From: Pelecanus crispus
Lineage: Eukaryota; Chordata; Aves; Pelecaniformes; Pelecanidae
Direction: 5' to 3'
Assembly: GCF_030463565.1 (NCBI RefSeq)
Contig: NC_134659.1
Coordinates: forward strand, 7,634,511 to 7,698,510
Length of the DNA stretch: 64,000 nucleotides
Shown: piece after piece, positions 18,601 through 64,000 of the stretch
How the letters are laid out: the number at the start of each line of letters is the position of its first letter
Position numbering within the stretch: the stretch's first letter is position 1
Notes under the pieces: model-generated
Databases searched by the model: none
Seen by the model: only the letters and a program-made list of their open reading frames with translations
What the model was told of the DNA's origin: nothing
Translations under genes and position numbers: made by a program

Positions 18601-19575
18601 GAGGGGAGAACCCGAGCCGGGAGGAGACGGACATGAAGAAGAAATGCACCAGCAACTTCCTCAGCCCCAGCCAGCTGGTAGGTGACGGTGACACCGGCCG
18701 GGCGCGGGGACGGCTCTGGGCATCGGGCCACCTCCTGCCTGCGCCCGTGGAGCCAACGCGCTTGCGATGGGCAGGACTCTGCTGCCTAAATCCGCCCGCG
18801 GCCCTCTGGCCTGCCTGAATCCTGGCTGGGTGCCGCGGGGACGTCGTGGCTTTTATCCCCCGGGATAAACCGGGGCGCTGGCTATGTTTGGGGGGGGACG
18901 TTGGTACCCGCCCGCCGCTGGACTCTTCCTCCTCTCCCTGCAGGCAGCGTCCACCAGCTCCACCCCCATCATCCTGGCCGTCGTGGCCGTGCTGCTTGTC
19001 ACCGCCGTGGCCGGAGTCCTCCTCATCAAGAAATACGTCTGCGGGGGCAGGTGAGGAGCCGAGCCGTGGCCGGATGCTCCCCCCGGCACCGCCGCAGGGC
19101 AGGGACGACGCTGCCCGTCCCCAAATCTGCCGGCAAAACCAGCCTGGGGGCTGACTTTGCGCTGGAGCGGCTGCGGAGCGCCCACCCCGGCGCTGCCTGC
19201 GCTCCGCTTTTGGCAGGATGAGCGTGGCCCGGGGCGGGCGGGGGGGGCTCGCCGGAGGTGCGGGCGGCGCAGTCACGTCCTCGTCCCCCCCCTCCACCGC
19301 CATCTCTGCTCCTGCCAGGTTCCTGGTCCATCGCTACTCCGTCCTCCGGCAGCACGCCGAGGCCAACGGCGTGGAGGGGATGGACGCGCTGGACCCCCGG
19401 CACCCCGACCGGCAAGCGCGGCTACCACGATGACTCTGACGAGGTGAGCGCGGGGGGCGCGGCGACGGGACCCCCCCCTCCGGCTCCCGTGGGTCTGTTG
19501 GGGGGCAGTCGGGGACCCGTGGCGGGGCCGGCGGTGGGTGACGGTCCCGTCTCTCCCCAGGACCTCCTGGAGTAG
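9429..19575 (+). CDS. SORT1: Sortilin, Vps10-domain sorting receptor (20 exons)
   Basis: Sortilin moves ligands such as proneurotrophins, neurotensin, progranulin and lipoproteins between Golgi, endosome and plasma membrane. Exons: 9429-9638, 12800-12860, 12973-13046, 13173-13275, 13414-13578, 13818-13891, 14090-14139, 14340-14470, 14600-14744, 15068-15224, 15396-15502, 15827-15929, 16413-16582, 16706-16896, 17933-18122, 18249-18365, 18569-18677, 18944-19050, 19319-19443, 19561-19575. All junctions are GT-AG, with unusually weak donors after exon 8 (GTCCTT) and exon 11 (GTGGTC). The exon number matches what I recall for mammalian SORT1. Diagnostic text includes [19 protein letters not shown] and [20 protein letters not shown]. 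One extra base occurs in each of exons 2, 10, 13 and 19. With those ignored the total is 2400 nt, 799 residues plus stop, slightly shorter than the human protein mainly because of the N-terminus. The start is the only ATG that opens a signal-peptide-like frame reading into exon 2. Confidence 0.97.
9675..9706 (+). repeat. (GGAC)8 microsatellite
   Basis: Eight perfect GGAC units lie 36 bases inside SORT1 intron 1. The same tetranucleotide motif, mutated to GACA, recurs in the minisatellite that follows. Confidence 0.95.
9850..10620 (+). repeat. Minisatellite, 44-59-bp unit with internal GACA runs (SORT1 intron 1)
   Basis: Twelve copies of a CCCCCCTACATCCCTTGGGC core are linked by a variable number of GACA/GATA tetramers. 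Starts of CTACATCCC are at about 9964, 10012, 10071, 10119, 10178, 10230, 10282, 10326, 10374, 10426, 10552 and 10592. Unit length therefore varies mostly in steps of about four. A separate block of about 60 bp containing GACAGTGCCTGGCGCGGG occurs at both 9852-9913 and 10441-10506, so a larger segment was also duplicated. Weak GACA-rich sequence continues to about 10970. Confidence 0.92.
11063..12066 (+). repeat. 12-bp GGGATC satellite (SORT1 intron 1)
   Basis: About 83 head-to-tail 12-mers of two main types, GGGATCC(A/G)TGCT and GGGATCTGCACC, mixed in a non-random order. Most of the first type contain a GGATCC hexamer. Because 12 is divisible by 3 and no phase makes a stop, several frames stay open on both strands. 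The block 11641-11700 recurs identically at 12001-12060, a 360-bp spacing. Confidence 0.95.
12067..12799 (+). other. SORT1: 3' part of SORT1 intron 1
   Basis: Unique-looking GC-rich sequence between the 12-bp satellite and exon 2. It contains a C/T tract at about 12198-12230 and several G runs. No exon or known element was recognised. It ends in the acceptor CCTCGCAG. Confidence 0.7.
12800..16896 (+). CDS. SORT1: SORT1 exons 2-14: Vps10 ten-bladed beta-propeller
   Basis: These exons encode roughly residues 71-579. Asp-box motifs (S/T-x-D-x-G-x-x-W/F) recur: [10 protein letters not shown] (exon 4), [10 protein letters not shown] (exon 6), TSDFGKTFK (exon 8), SLDQGETWN (exon 9), FDRGGEWVP (exon 11), ISDDGG followed by a tryptophan (exon 13) and STDEGQCW (exon 14). 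In the known sortilin structure they sit at blade turns. The tunnel of the propeller binds the neurotensin C-terminus and propeptide. Two cysteine-flanked stretches, [11 protein letters not shown] and NNSCKADLG, are conserved. Three of the four frame-breaking extra bases fall in this block. Confidence 0.93.
12842..12842 (+). other. SORT1: Frame break in SORT1 exon 2 (+1 G)
   Basis: The run after SLSW is one G too long. Removing one base gives VGDSTG and restores the frame to the donor at 12861. It lies in a GGGG run. Confidence 0.85.
15163..15163 (+). other. SORT1: Frame break in SORT1 exon 10 (+1 G)
   Basis: After TTTGGE one extra G shifts the frame. In the next frame the text continues [20 protein letters not shown], as expected of sortilin. 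Confidence 0.85.
16010..16410 (-). mobile_element. CR1 LINE fragment abutting the SORT1 exon 13 acceptor
   Basis: An antisense CR1 piece in SORT1 intron 12. Its 3' tail starts near 16010 with octamer-like AGAATCAC repeats and carries the same double GGTTGGAAA module as the other two copies. Similarity to the copy at 4620-4690 continues through TTTTTCCTAAT to about TAAACCT at 16407. Only five bases (CGCAG) then remain before exon 13, so the element was truncated exactly at the splice site. Confidence 0.88.
16469..16474 (+). other. SORT1: Frame break in SORT1 exon 13 (+1 G in a G6 run)
   Basis: The Asp box reads YISDDGG and then leaves frame. With five rather than six G the sequence continues [20 protein letters not shown]. 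Confidence 0.85.
16911..17694 (+). repeat. G-rich minisatellite GGGCTGGGGACAACC (SORT1 intron 14)
   Basis: Irregular 15-22-bp units built from GGGCTGGGGACA and ACCAGGGCT start 15 bases after the exon 14 donor and fill most of intron 14. The plus (transcribed-sense) strand carries dense GGG and GGGG runs, so the nascent RNA could form G-quadruplexes. Between the array and exon 15 (17695-17932) the sequence is unique. Confidence 0.92.
17933..18677 (+). CDS. SORT1: SORT1 exons 15-17: 10CC module
   Basis: The segment from the exon 14/15 junction through exon 17 contains exactly ten cysteines: TCE, DGC, SSVC, VCPC (two), DFLC, SVC, EFC, DKC and KKKC. This matches the 10CC-a/10CC-b domains that brace the propeller in Vps10 receptors. 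DYTIWLAHS at the start and YRKIPGDKC near the end are typical sortilin text. The frame is intact through all three exons. Confidence 0.95.
18944..19575 (+). CDS. SORT1: SORT1 exons 18-20: membrane helix and sorting tail
   Basis: Exon 18 encodes the single transmembrane helix, about residues 723-745 ([20 protein letters not shown]), followed by KKYVCGG, whose cysteine is the expected palmitoylation site. Exon 19 carries the tyrosine signal YSVL within [18 protein letters not shown]. The last exon supplies DLLE and the stop TAG at 19573-19575. With the extra C in exon 19 ignored, the tail ends [12 protein letters not shown], holding the acidic dileucine DxxLL signal bound by GGA adaptors. This tail is what makes sortilin a Golgi-endosome shuttle. 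Confidence 0.94.
19393..19397 (+). other. SORT1: Frame break in SORT1 exon 19 (+1 C in a C5 run)
   Basis: After GMDALDP one extra C shifts the frame. The alternative frame gives [15 protein letters not shown], the expected tail. As written the frame ends early at TGA 19432-19434, removing the DxxLL signal. Confidence 0.85.
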
Positions 19576-20914
19576 CGGCACGGCAGCGCAGACGCCGGGG
19601 ACGCGCCGCGACGCTGCCCGCACCCCTCCGCCGCGCAGGCAGGGCCCCCCCGCGCAGGCAGGGCCCCCCCCCCCCTTGCACCCACTGCCTGCGCCGGCCG
19701 GGGGTGGCTTTGCTGCTGGGGTGGGCTGGGGGGGACGCGCAGGATTTTAATTTAACTCCGCTTCCTTCCCCCGCGATGGGGGGGGGGGGATGTCTTTTAT
19801 TTTTCCCTTTTGTGGACTGGTTTATTTTAGGGACGACAGAGCAGCCCCCCGACCCCCCCCCAGCAGCAGCAGCCCCGAGGACGAGCCCCGAGGTGTCCCC
19901 GCTGCCGGGGGGGGGGGGGTTGATGCAGCTTCCCCCCCCCCACCTCCTTGCTGCCTCTTTCTTTTCTCCAAAGCAATACGAGCCGGGCGGTCTGCACTCC
20001 TGCCAGGCCCCCCCCCGGCCCCCCCAATTTGGCAGGGGGGGTCCCCATGGCCATGGGGTGACTGCCCAGCTCTGGACACCCCCCGCTGCCCCCCTGTCCC
20101 GTCCCCCCCCCGCCCCGGGCTGGCCTTGGCCGAGGGAAACGCAGCAATAATGAATTTAAAGCTTGAAACTCTTTAACCATGGGCTTGGGGGGCGGGGGGG
20201 GGGGTCAGCCCTGGGCACCCCCCCAAACCGGCAGCGGTGCAGGCAGGATGGGGGGGGCTGAGAGCAGCCCCCCCCCCCCCAATGGCGGGTCTGGCAGCAC
20301 CCCTGGCCCCCCGCCCCGCCTTGCACCCTGCCAGGTTTCGGTCCCAGCACTGTTACAGTCGCGTTACACTGGAAATCCCCTTTTGGGGAGGGGGGGCTGC
20401 ACCCCACAACAGCCCCCCCCCCCGCTCAGCCGGGGTGCGGGGGCTTTGCCTGCCCCCCCACCCGGCTCCGGGGACGCCGTGGGCGCGTTGGCATGAGGGT
20501 GCAGCAGGACGGGGAGGTGCAGACCCCCCCCCCCCCCCCCCAAACCCTATGCCCCTCCCGCCCCACCGCGCCTATCGCGATATGGCCGCGCTGTCGTGCC
20601 CCCGCGGCTTCCTCCCTCGCCCCGGTGACTGTACAAAGCCTGCTGCCCGCCCCGGCACGGCACGGCACGCCGAGCGCCGGCGGGATGGGGGGGGCCGCGG
20701 CCCCGGCACCTCCTGCGTGTGCTTCGGTGTCCCCGTGGGGCTCGCCGGGGACGGGGACGGAGCGTAACCCCCTGACTAAAAGCCATAGCCCCGTGCCCAC
20801 CCCCCTGACCCCCCGGCCTGCCTGGGGGACGCAGCGAGGCCCGTGCGTGGTTCGGCGAGGAAACCGGGACGGCTCCTAACTCTGTACTCGCCATGTTCTG
20901 TGTATTACACGAGC
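19576..20914 (+). other. SORT1: SORT1 3' UTR / 3' flank
   Basis: GC-rich sequence with many C and G homopolymers follows the SORT1 stop. No second gene was recognised. No canonical AATAAA was found here; AATAAT occurs near 20145. The 3' UTR therefore ends at a weak site or continues into the CR1 element, where AATAAA is present at 22027-22032. Confidence 0.5.
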
Positions 20915-22032
20915 GGTGCGCCCCGGGGCTCCGTTTTGGTGCCAGCCTCGTTTAATCTCTTCATCAACGATCTGGATGAGGGGATTGAGTGCGCCCTCAG
21001 TAAGTTTGCAGATGACACCAAGTTGGGCGGGAGCGTCGATCTGCTCGAGGGTAGGAAGCTCTGCAGAGGATCTGGCCAGGCTGGACCGATGGGCCAAGGC
21101 CCAGACCATGAGGTTCAACAAGGCCAAGTGCCGGGTCCTGCACTTGGGTCACAACAACCCCATGCAACGCTGCAGGCTTGGGGAAGAGTGGCTGGAAAGC
21201 TGCCTGGCCGAAAAGAACCTGGGGGTGTTGGTCGTCAGCAGCTGAACATGAGCCAGCAGTGTGCCCAGGTGGCCAAGAAGGCCAACAGCATCCTGGCTTG
21301 TGTCAGGGGTAGCGTGGCCAGCAGGAGCAGGGCAGGGATTGGCGCTGGTGAGGCGGCACCTGGAATGCTGTGTCCAGTTTTGGGCCCCTCAGCACAAGGA
21401 GGACATTGGGGTGCTGGAGCGTGTCCAGAGAAGGGCAACGGAGCTGGGGCAGGGTCTGGAGCACAGGGCTGGTGGGGAGCGGCTGAGGGAGCTGGGGGTG
21501 TTCAGCCTGGAGAAGAGGAGGCTGAGGGGAGACCTCATCGCTCCCTACAACTCCCTGAAAGGAGGGGGCAGGGAGGGGGTGTTGGGCTCTTCTCCCAAGT
21601 AGTTAGCGATAGGATGAGAGGAAATGGGCTCAGGCTGCACCAGGGGAGGTTTAGGTTGGAAATTAGGAAAAATTTCTTCACGGAAAGGGTGGTCAAGCAT
21701 TGGAACAGGCTGCCCAGAGAGGTGGTGGAGTCCCCATCCCTGGAAGAGTTCAAAAAAACGCGTAGATGCAGCACTTTGGGCCATGGTTTAGTGGGCATGG
21801 GGTGTTGGGTTGATGGTTGGGCCGATGATCTTAGAGATCCTTTCCAACCTTAGTGGTTCCTAGTTTTTACTTTCATTCAAAAATAATCCAGCCCCCAAGC
21901 CAGGAAACATGGAATTGCTACTCTGCCCTTAACTGGTTTCGTGGTGGCCTTGGCAGTGGTGGTTACTGGTTGGACTGGGGGATCTTCAAGGTCTTTGCCA
22001 ACCTGGACGATTCGCTGATTCGATGAAATAAA
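20915..22032 (+). mobile_element. CR1 LINE, 3' part of ORF2 plus 3' UTR, degenerate
   Basis: The longest CR1 copy. It begins in the reverse transcriptase with [20 protein letters not shown], which contains the FADD catalytic motif. Frameshifts then move the reading among frames: [45 protein letters not shown] and [19 protein letters not shown]. After the ORF2 end the 3' UTR has the double GGTTGG module and ends in GATTCGATGAAATAAAA. It lies between the convergent SORT1 and CPNE5 3' ends and cannot encode active protein. Confidence 0.92.
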
Positions 22033-22159
22033 ACCAAAACGGTGATCTGTGACCTGTCTCGGGGGGGGGGGGGGCACACACGGATGGTGGGGGGGGGGGT
22101 CACCCCTTGTGGGGGTGATGCCGGAGGGGACAAGGGGATGCTCTGGGGGGGGGGGGGGG

Positions 22160-22866
22160 TGTAATTAAAAAGTCCATCATTTATTTATTTAAGGCAACTC
22201 ATTACAAACCCACAGCAGCCACACGCGACGCGGGGTGGGGGGAGAATCCATGCAAGTAGAAAAGTGAAGGGGGGGGACACACACACAAAAAAGGGACCCG
22301 GGACCCCCCGGGAGCAGCCGGCACTCGCTGCGGGAGGACGGGGGGTGCCTGGGGGGGTGAGGGGGGGGCATGCGTCACCCCGGGGGGCTGCGGGTGGGAT
22401 GGGGATGCTCCGAATGTCACCGGGGCCACCGGAGGGGACGCCGCGCCTTGGGGGGGGGGCAAAGGGTGGTGGTGGGGGTGGGGCTCCTGCCCACCCTGGC
22501 TTTGTGCAAGCACTGGGGACCCCCTGCCCCTTTTTTGGGGGGGCGGGATGCAGCCCTTAGCACCGGTCCAGGATGGGGACGAGCCATGATGGTCCCGGCT
22601 GGGCATGGTCGGGGGGGGGGGGGGGGTCCACCACGGCCAAGGGTGCTCGGCCAACGCCGGCGAACACCCAGGACCCCCAGAAATGGTGATTGATGGGGGC
22701 ACCCCACCCCACCCCCCCCCACCCCCCAGGGCCCTGGCAGGGTCCTTGCTACCTTGAAAAAGGAAAGAGGGGGCTCGGAAAAACACCCAAGCTGGGGGGG
22801 GGGGCGGGGCGCGGGGTGCCAGCCGGGTGCCGTCAGGGCTGGGGGGGCATGGGGGGGCCGGGGGGG
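22160..22866 (-). other. CPNE5: CPNE5 3' untranslated region
   Basis: About 700 bases between the TGA at 22867-22869 and the AATAAA pair. Mostly unique, with several homopolymers (for example G runs near 22614-22626) that read as C runs in the transcript. No further coding exon was seen. Confidence 0.65.
22180..22189 (-). terminator. CPNE5: Overlapping polyadenylation signals of CPNE5
   Basis: TTTATTTATT on the plus strand gives two overlapping AATAAA hexamers on the minus strand, about 680 bases beyond the CPNE5 stop. They are the only canonical signals in this flank, so cleavage is expected just to the left, near 22160. Confidence 0.75.
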
Positions 22867-61878
<39,012 letters not shown>

Positions 61879-62089
61879 GCCCCGGGCTCCGCCGCTGCCC
61901 CGCTCCGGCCGCCCCCGCGCCCCGGCACCGCCACCGGCACCGGCACCGGGATCGGGATCGGGATCGGGATCGGGATCGGGATCGGGATCGGGATCGGGAT
62001 CGGCTCCGCCCCGGCCCCGCCCCCGGCCCCGCCCGGGGCTCCCGGCCCCGGCCCCGCACCGAGGGGCTGCCCGGTGCTTCCCACGGTAC
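61879..62089 (-). promoter_or_regulatory. CPNE5: Presumed CPNE5 5' UTR and core promoter
   Basis: CpG-dense sequence immediately upstream of the CPNE5 start codon. It holds a (GGGATC)9 run. No TATA or CCAAT box was seen. The transcription start cannot be placed. Confidence 0.5.
61948..62001. repeat. (GGGATC)9 hexanucleotide repeat upstream of CPNE5
   Basis: Nine perfect hexamers, 70 bases upstream of the CPNE5 ATG. On the sense strand the run reads GATCCC, so it lies in the 5' UTR or core promoter. Confidence 0.95.
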
Positions 62090-63060
62090 CGCCCCAGGGA
62101 CCCCGGTACCGCCCCCGCACCGCCCCCGGACCCCCGCCATCGCCCCCGGTACCGCCCCCGGACCCCCGGCATCGCCCCCGGACCCCCGGCATCGCCCCCG
62201 GTACCGCCCCCGGACCCCCGGCATCGCCCCCGGACCCCAGGGTCGCCCCCAGAGCCCCGGCATCGCCCCCGCTATCACCCCCGGGCCCGGGGTCGCCCCC
62301 AGACCCCCGGCATCGCCCCCGGTACCGCCCCCGGTACCGCCCCCGCACCCCAGGGTCACCCCCAGAGCCCCGGCATCGCCGCCGGCATCGCCCCCGCTAT
62401 CACCCCCGGGCCCCGGGATCGCCCCCAGACCCCCGGGATCACCCCCGGGATCGCCCCCGGACCCCCAACATCGCCCCCGGTACCGCCCCCGGACCCCAGG
62501 GTCGCCCCCAGAGCCCCGGCATCGCCCCCGGGGTCGCCCCCGGACCCCCGGCATCGCCCCCGGTACCGCCCCCAGACCCCCGGGATCGCCCCCGGGGTCG
62601 CCCCCGGACCCCCGGCATCGCCCCCGGTACCGCCCCCAGACCCCCGGGATCGCCCCCGGACCCCCAACATCGCCCCCGGTACCGCCCCCGGACCCCAGGG
62701 TCGCCCCCAGACCCCCGGTACCGCCCCCCGGCATCGCCCCCGCTATCATCCCCGAGCCCCGACATCGCCCCCAGACCCCCGCCATCACCCCCGGTACTGC
62801 CCCCAGACCCCCGGGATCACCCCCAGACCCCCGGCATCGCCCCCGGTACCGCCCCCAGACCCCCGGGATCACCCCCAGACCCCCGGCATCGCCCCCGGTA
62901 CCGCCCCCGGGCCCCGGGATCGCCCCCAGCTCCCCAGTACCGCCCCCGGGGTCGCCCCCGGACCCCCATCATCGCCCCCGCTATCGCCCCCGGGCCCCAG
63001 GATCGCCCCCGGACCCCCGGTACCACCCCCGCACCTCCGGTACAGCTCCCCCAGACCCCC
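62090..63060. repeat. GTACCGCCCCCGGACCCC minisatellite upstream of CPNE5
   Basis: Units of about 14-20 bp combining GTACCGCCCCC, GGACCCCCGG, CATCGCCCCC and AGGGTCGCCCCC. They fill almost 1 kb of the CPNE5 5' flank. CpG content is high, as in a CpG island, but periodic. Confidence 0.93.
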
Positions 63061-63410
63061 CGGGATTGCCCGGGGGCTCCCGGTATGCCCCCCGGTACCC
63101 CCAGTGCCCCCCCCCCGTGCAGCGGGACCCCTCTGAGTACCAGGGGAGAGCTCCCAGTGCCCCCAGTCAGCCCCCCCAGTGCCCCCTCACCCCAGAGCCT
63201 GCAGACCGAGGGTCCCCCAGTGCCCCACTGCCCCCAGTAGCACCCCCTCCCCATCCCCAGTATCACCCAGTATCACCCAGTAGCACCCCCTCCCCATCCC
63301 CAGTATCACCCAGGGGCTCCCAGTCCAGCCCTGGGACCTCCCAGTCCTCCCAGTCCAGCTCCCGGTACCCTCAGCACTCCCTGTGCCTCCCCCCGTGCCT
63401 TGGCCCTGGG
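63061..63410. other. Interval between two 5'-flank arrays
   Basis: GC-rich sequence with a few CCAGTATCACCCAGTA and CTCCCAGTCC duplications but no long array. No exon was recognised. Confidence 0.6.
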
Positions 63411-64000
63411 GACGAGGGGGCACTGGGGCTGTACTGGGAGCACTGGGGCCGGGCTGGGAGCACTGGGGCCAGACTGGGGACACCGGGGCCGGACTGGGGG
63501 CACCGGGGCCGGACTGGGAGCACTGGGGCCAGACTGGGGGCACTGGGGCCAGACTGGGGGCACTGGGGCCAGACTGGGAGCACTGGGGCCGGGCTGGGAG
63601 CACTGGGGCCGGGCTGGGGGCACTGGGGCCAGACTGGGAGCACTGGGGCCAGACTGGGAGCACTGGGTCCGGACTGGGAGCACTGGGGCCAGACTGGGGG
63701 CACTGGGGCCAGACTGGGAGCACTGGGGCCAGACTGGGAGCACTGGGGCCGGGCTGGGAGCACTGGGGCCAGACTGGGGGCACTGGGGCCAGACTGGGAG
63801 CACTGGTGCCGGACTGGGAGCACTGGCGCCGGACTGGGAGCACTGGGGCCGGGCTGGGAGCACTGGGGCCGGGCTGGGGGCACTGGGGCCGGGCTGGGGG
63901 CACTGGGGCCGGGCTGGGGGCACTGGGGCCAGACTGGGAGCACTGGTGCCGGACTGGGAGCACTGGCGCCGGACTGGGAGCACTGGGGCCGGGCTGGGGG
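63411..64000. repeat. 20-bp minisatellite running off the window edge
   Basis: About 30 units of GGGAGCACTGGGGCCAGACT, with GGGGGCACTG and GGGCTGG variants, in near-perfect 20-bp register. It continues beyond the last base, so its full length is unknown. Confidence 0.96.

Noticed and set aside
9429-19575. SORT1 as a pseudogene
   Set aside because: Introns, splice sites, all ten 10CC cysteines, membrane helix and tail signals are intact. Only four one-base runs break the frame, which fits sequencing error better than decay.
20915-21853. Functional reverse transcriptase
   Set aside because: The CR1 ORF2 is 5'-truncated and shifts frame repeatedly between the FADD motif and the C-terminus, so no intact enzyme is encoded.

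Overview
This window is vertebrate nuclear DNA and almost certainly avian. It has spliced genes with GT-AG introns, three fragments of the CR1 LINE family typical of birds and reptiles, very high GC and exceptionally dense minisatellites, as seen on bird microchromosomes. No bacterial, organellar or viral genes were recognised. The gene pairing resembles what I remember of chicken chromosome 26, which mixes segments matching human 1p13 and 6p21. That is recollection, not a search result.

Three genes are supported. PSMA5 (+ strand, 927-5965) is represented by its last three coding exons. It encodes proteasome subunit alpha-5 and its upstream exons lie left of the window. SORT1 (+ strand, 9429-19575) is complete, with 20 coding exons for sortilin, a Vps10 sorting receptor. 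It includes a signal peptide, a beta-propeller with Asp-box repeats, ten 10CC cysteines, one membrane helix and a tail with YSVL and DEDLL sorting signals. Its frame is broken four times by single extra G or C bases, most likely sequence errors; without them the coding length is exactly 800 codons. CPNE5 (- strand, 61878 down to 22867) is complete, with 21 coding exons and 568 codons plus stop. It encodes a copine with two C2 domains and a copine/vWA domain. SORT1 and CPNE5 converge, and a degenerate CR1 copy lies between their 3' ends.

Layout: 1-6170 PSMA5 3' part with one CR1; 6171-8640 unassigned intergenic; 8640-9428 CpG-rich SORT1 promoter with four CCAAT boxes; 9429-19575 SORT1, with tandem arrays in introns 1 and 14 and a CR1 whose end forms the exon 13 splice acceptor; 19576-22160 SORT1 3' flank and CR1; 22160-61878 CPNE5; 61879-64000 CPNE5 5' flank, again mostly tandem repeats.

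The most striking feature is CPNE5. Ten of its twenty introns are compact (76-462 bp). The other ten are filled by minisatellites, by my estimate about 80% of the 39 kb gene. Most expanded introns have their own unit (8, 15, 18, 26, about 29-38, 50, 60, 61, 63, 112 or 162 bp). Two unit families occur in two introns each: 162 bp in introns 14 and 18, and 8 bp in introns 3 and 6. One array repeats an ATTGG/CCAAT (NF-Y type) motif about twenty times. The very long open frames across the window are consequences of stop-poor periodic DNA and are not annotated as genes. The three genes share no pathway that can be read from the sequence; the proximity is positional.
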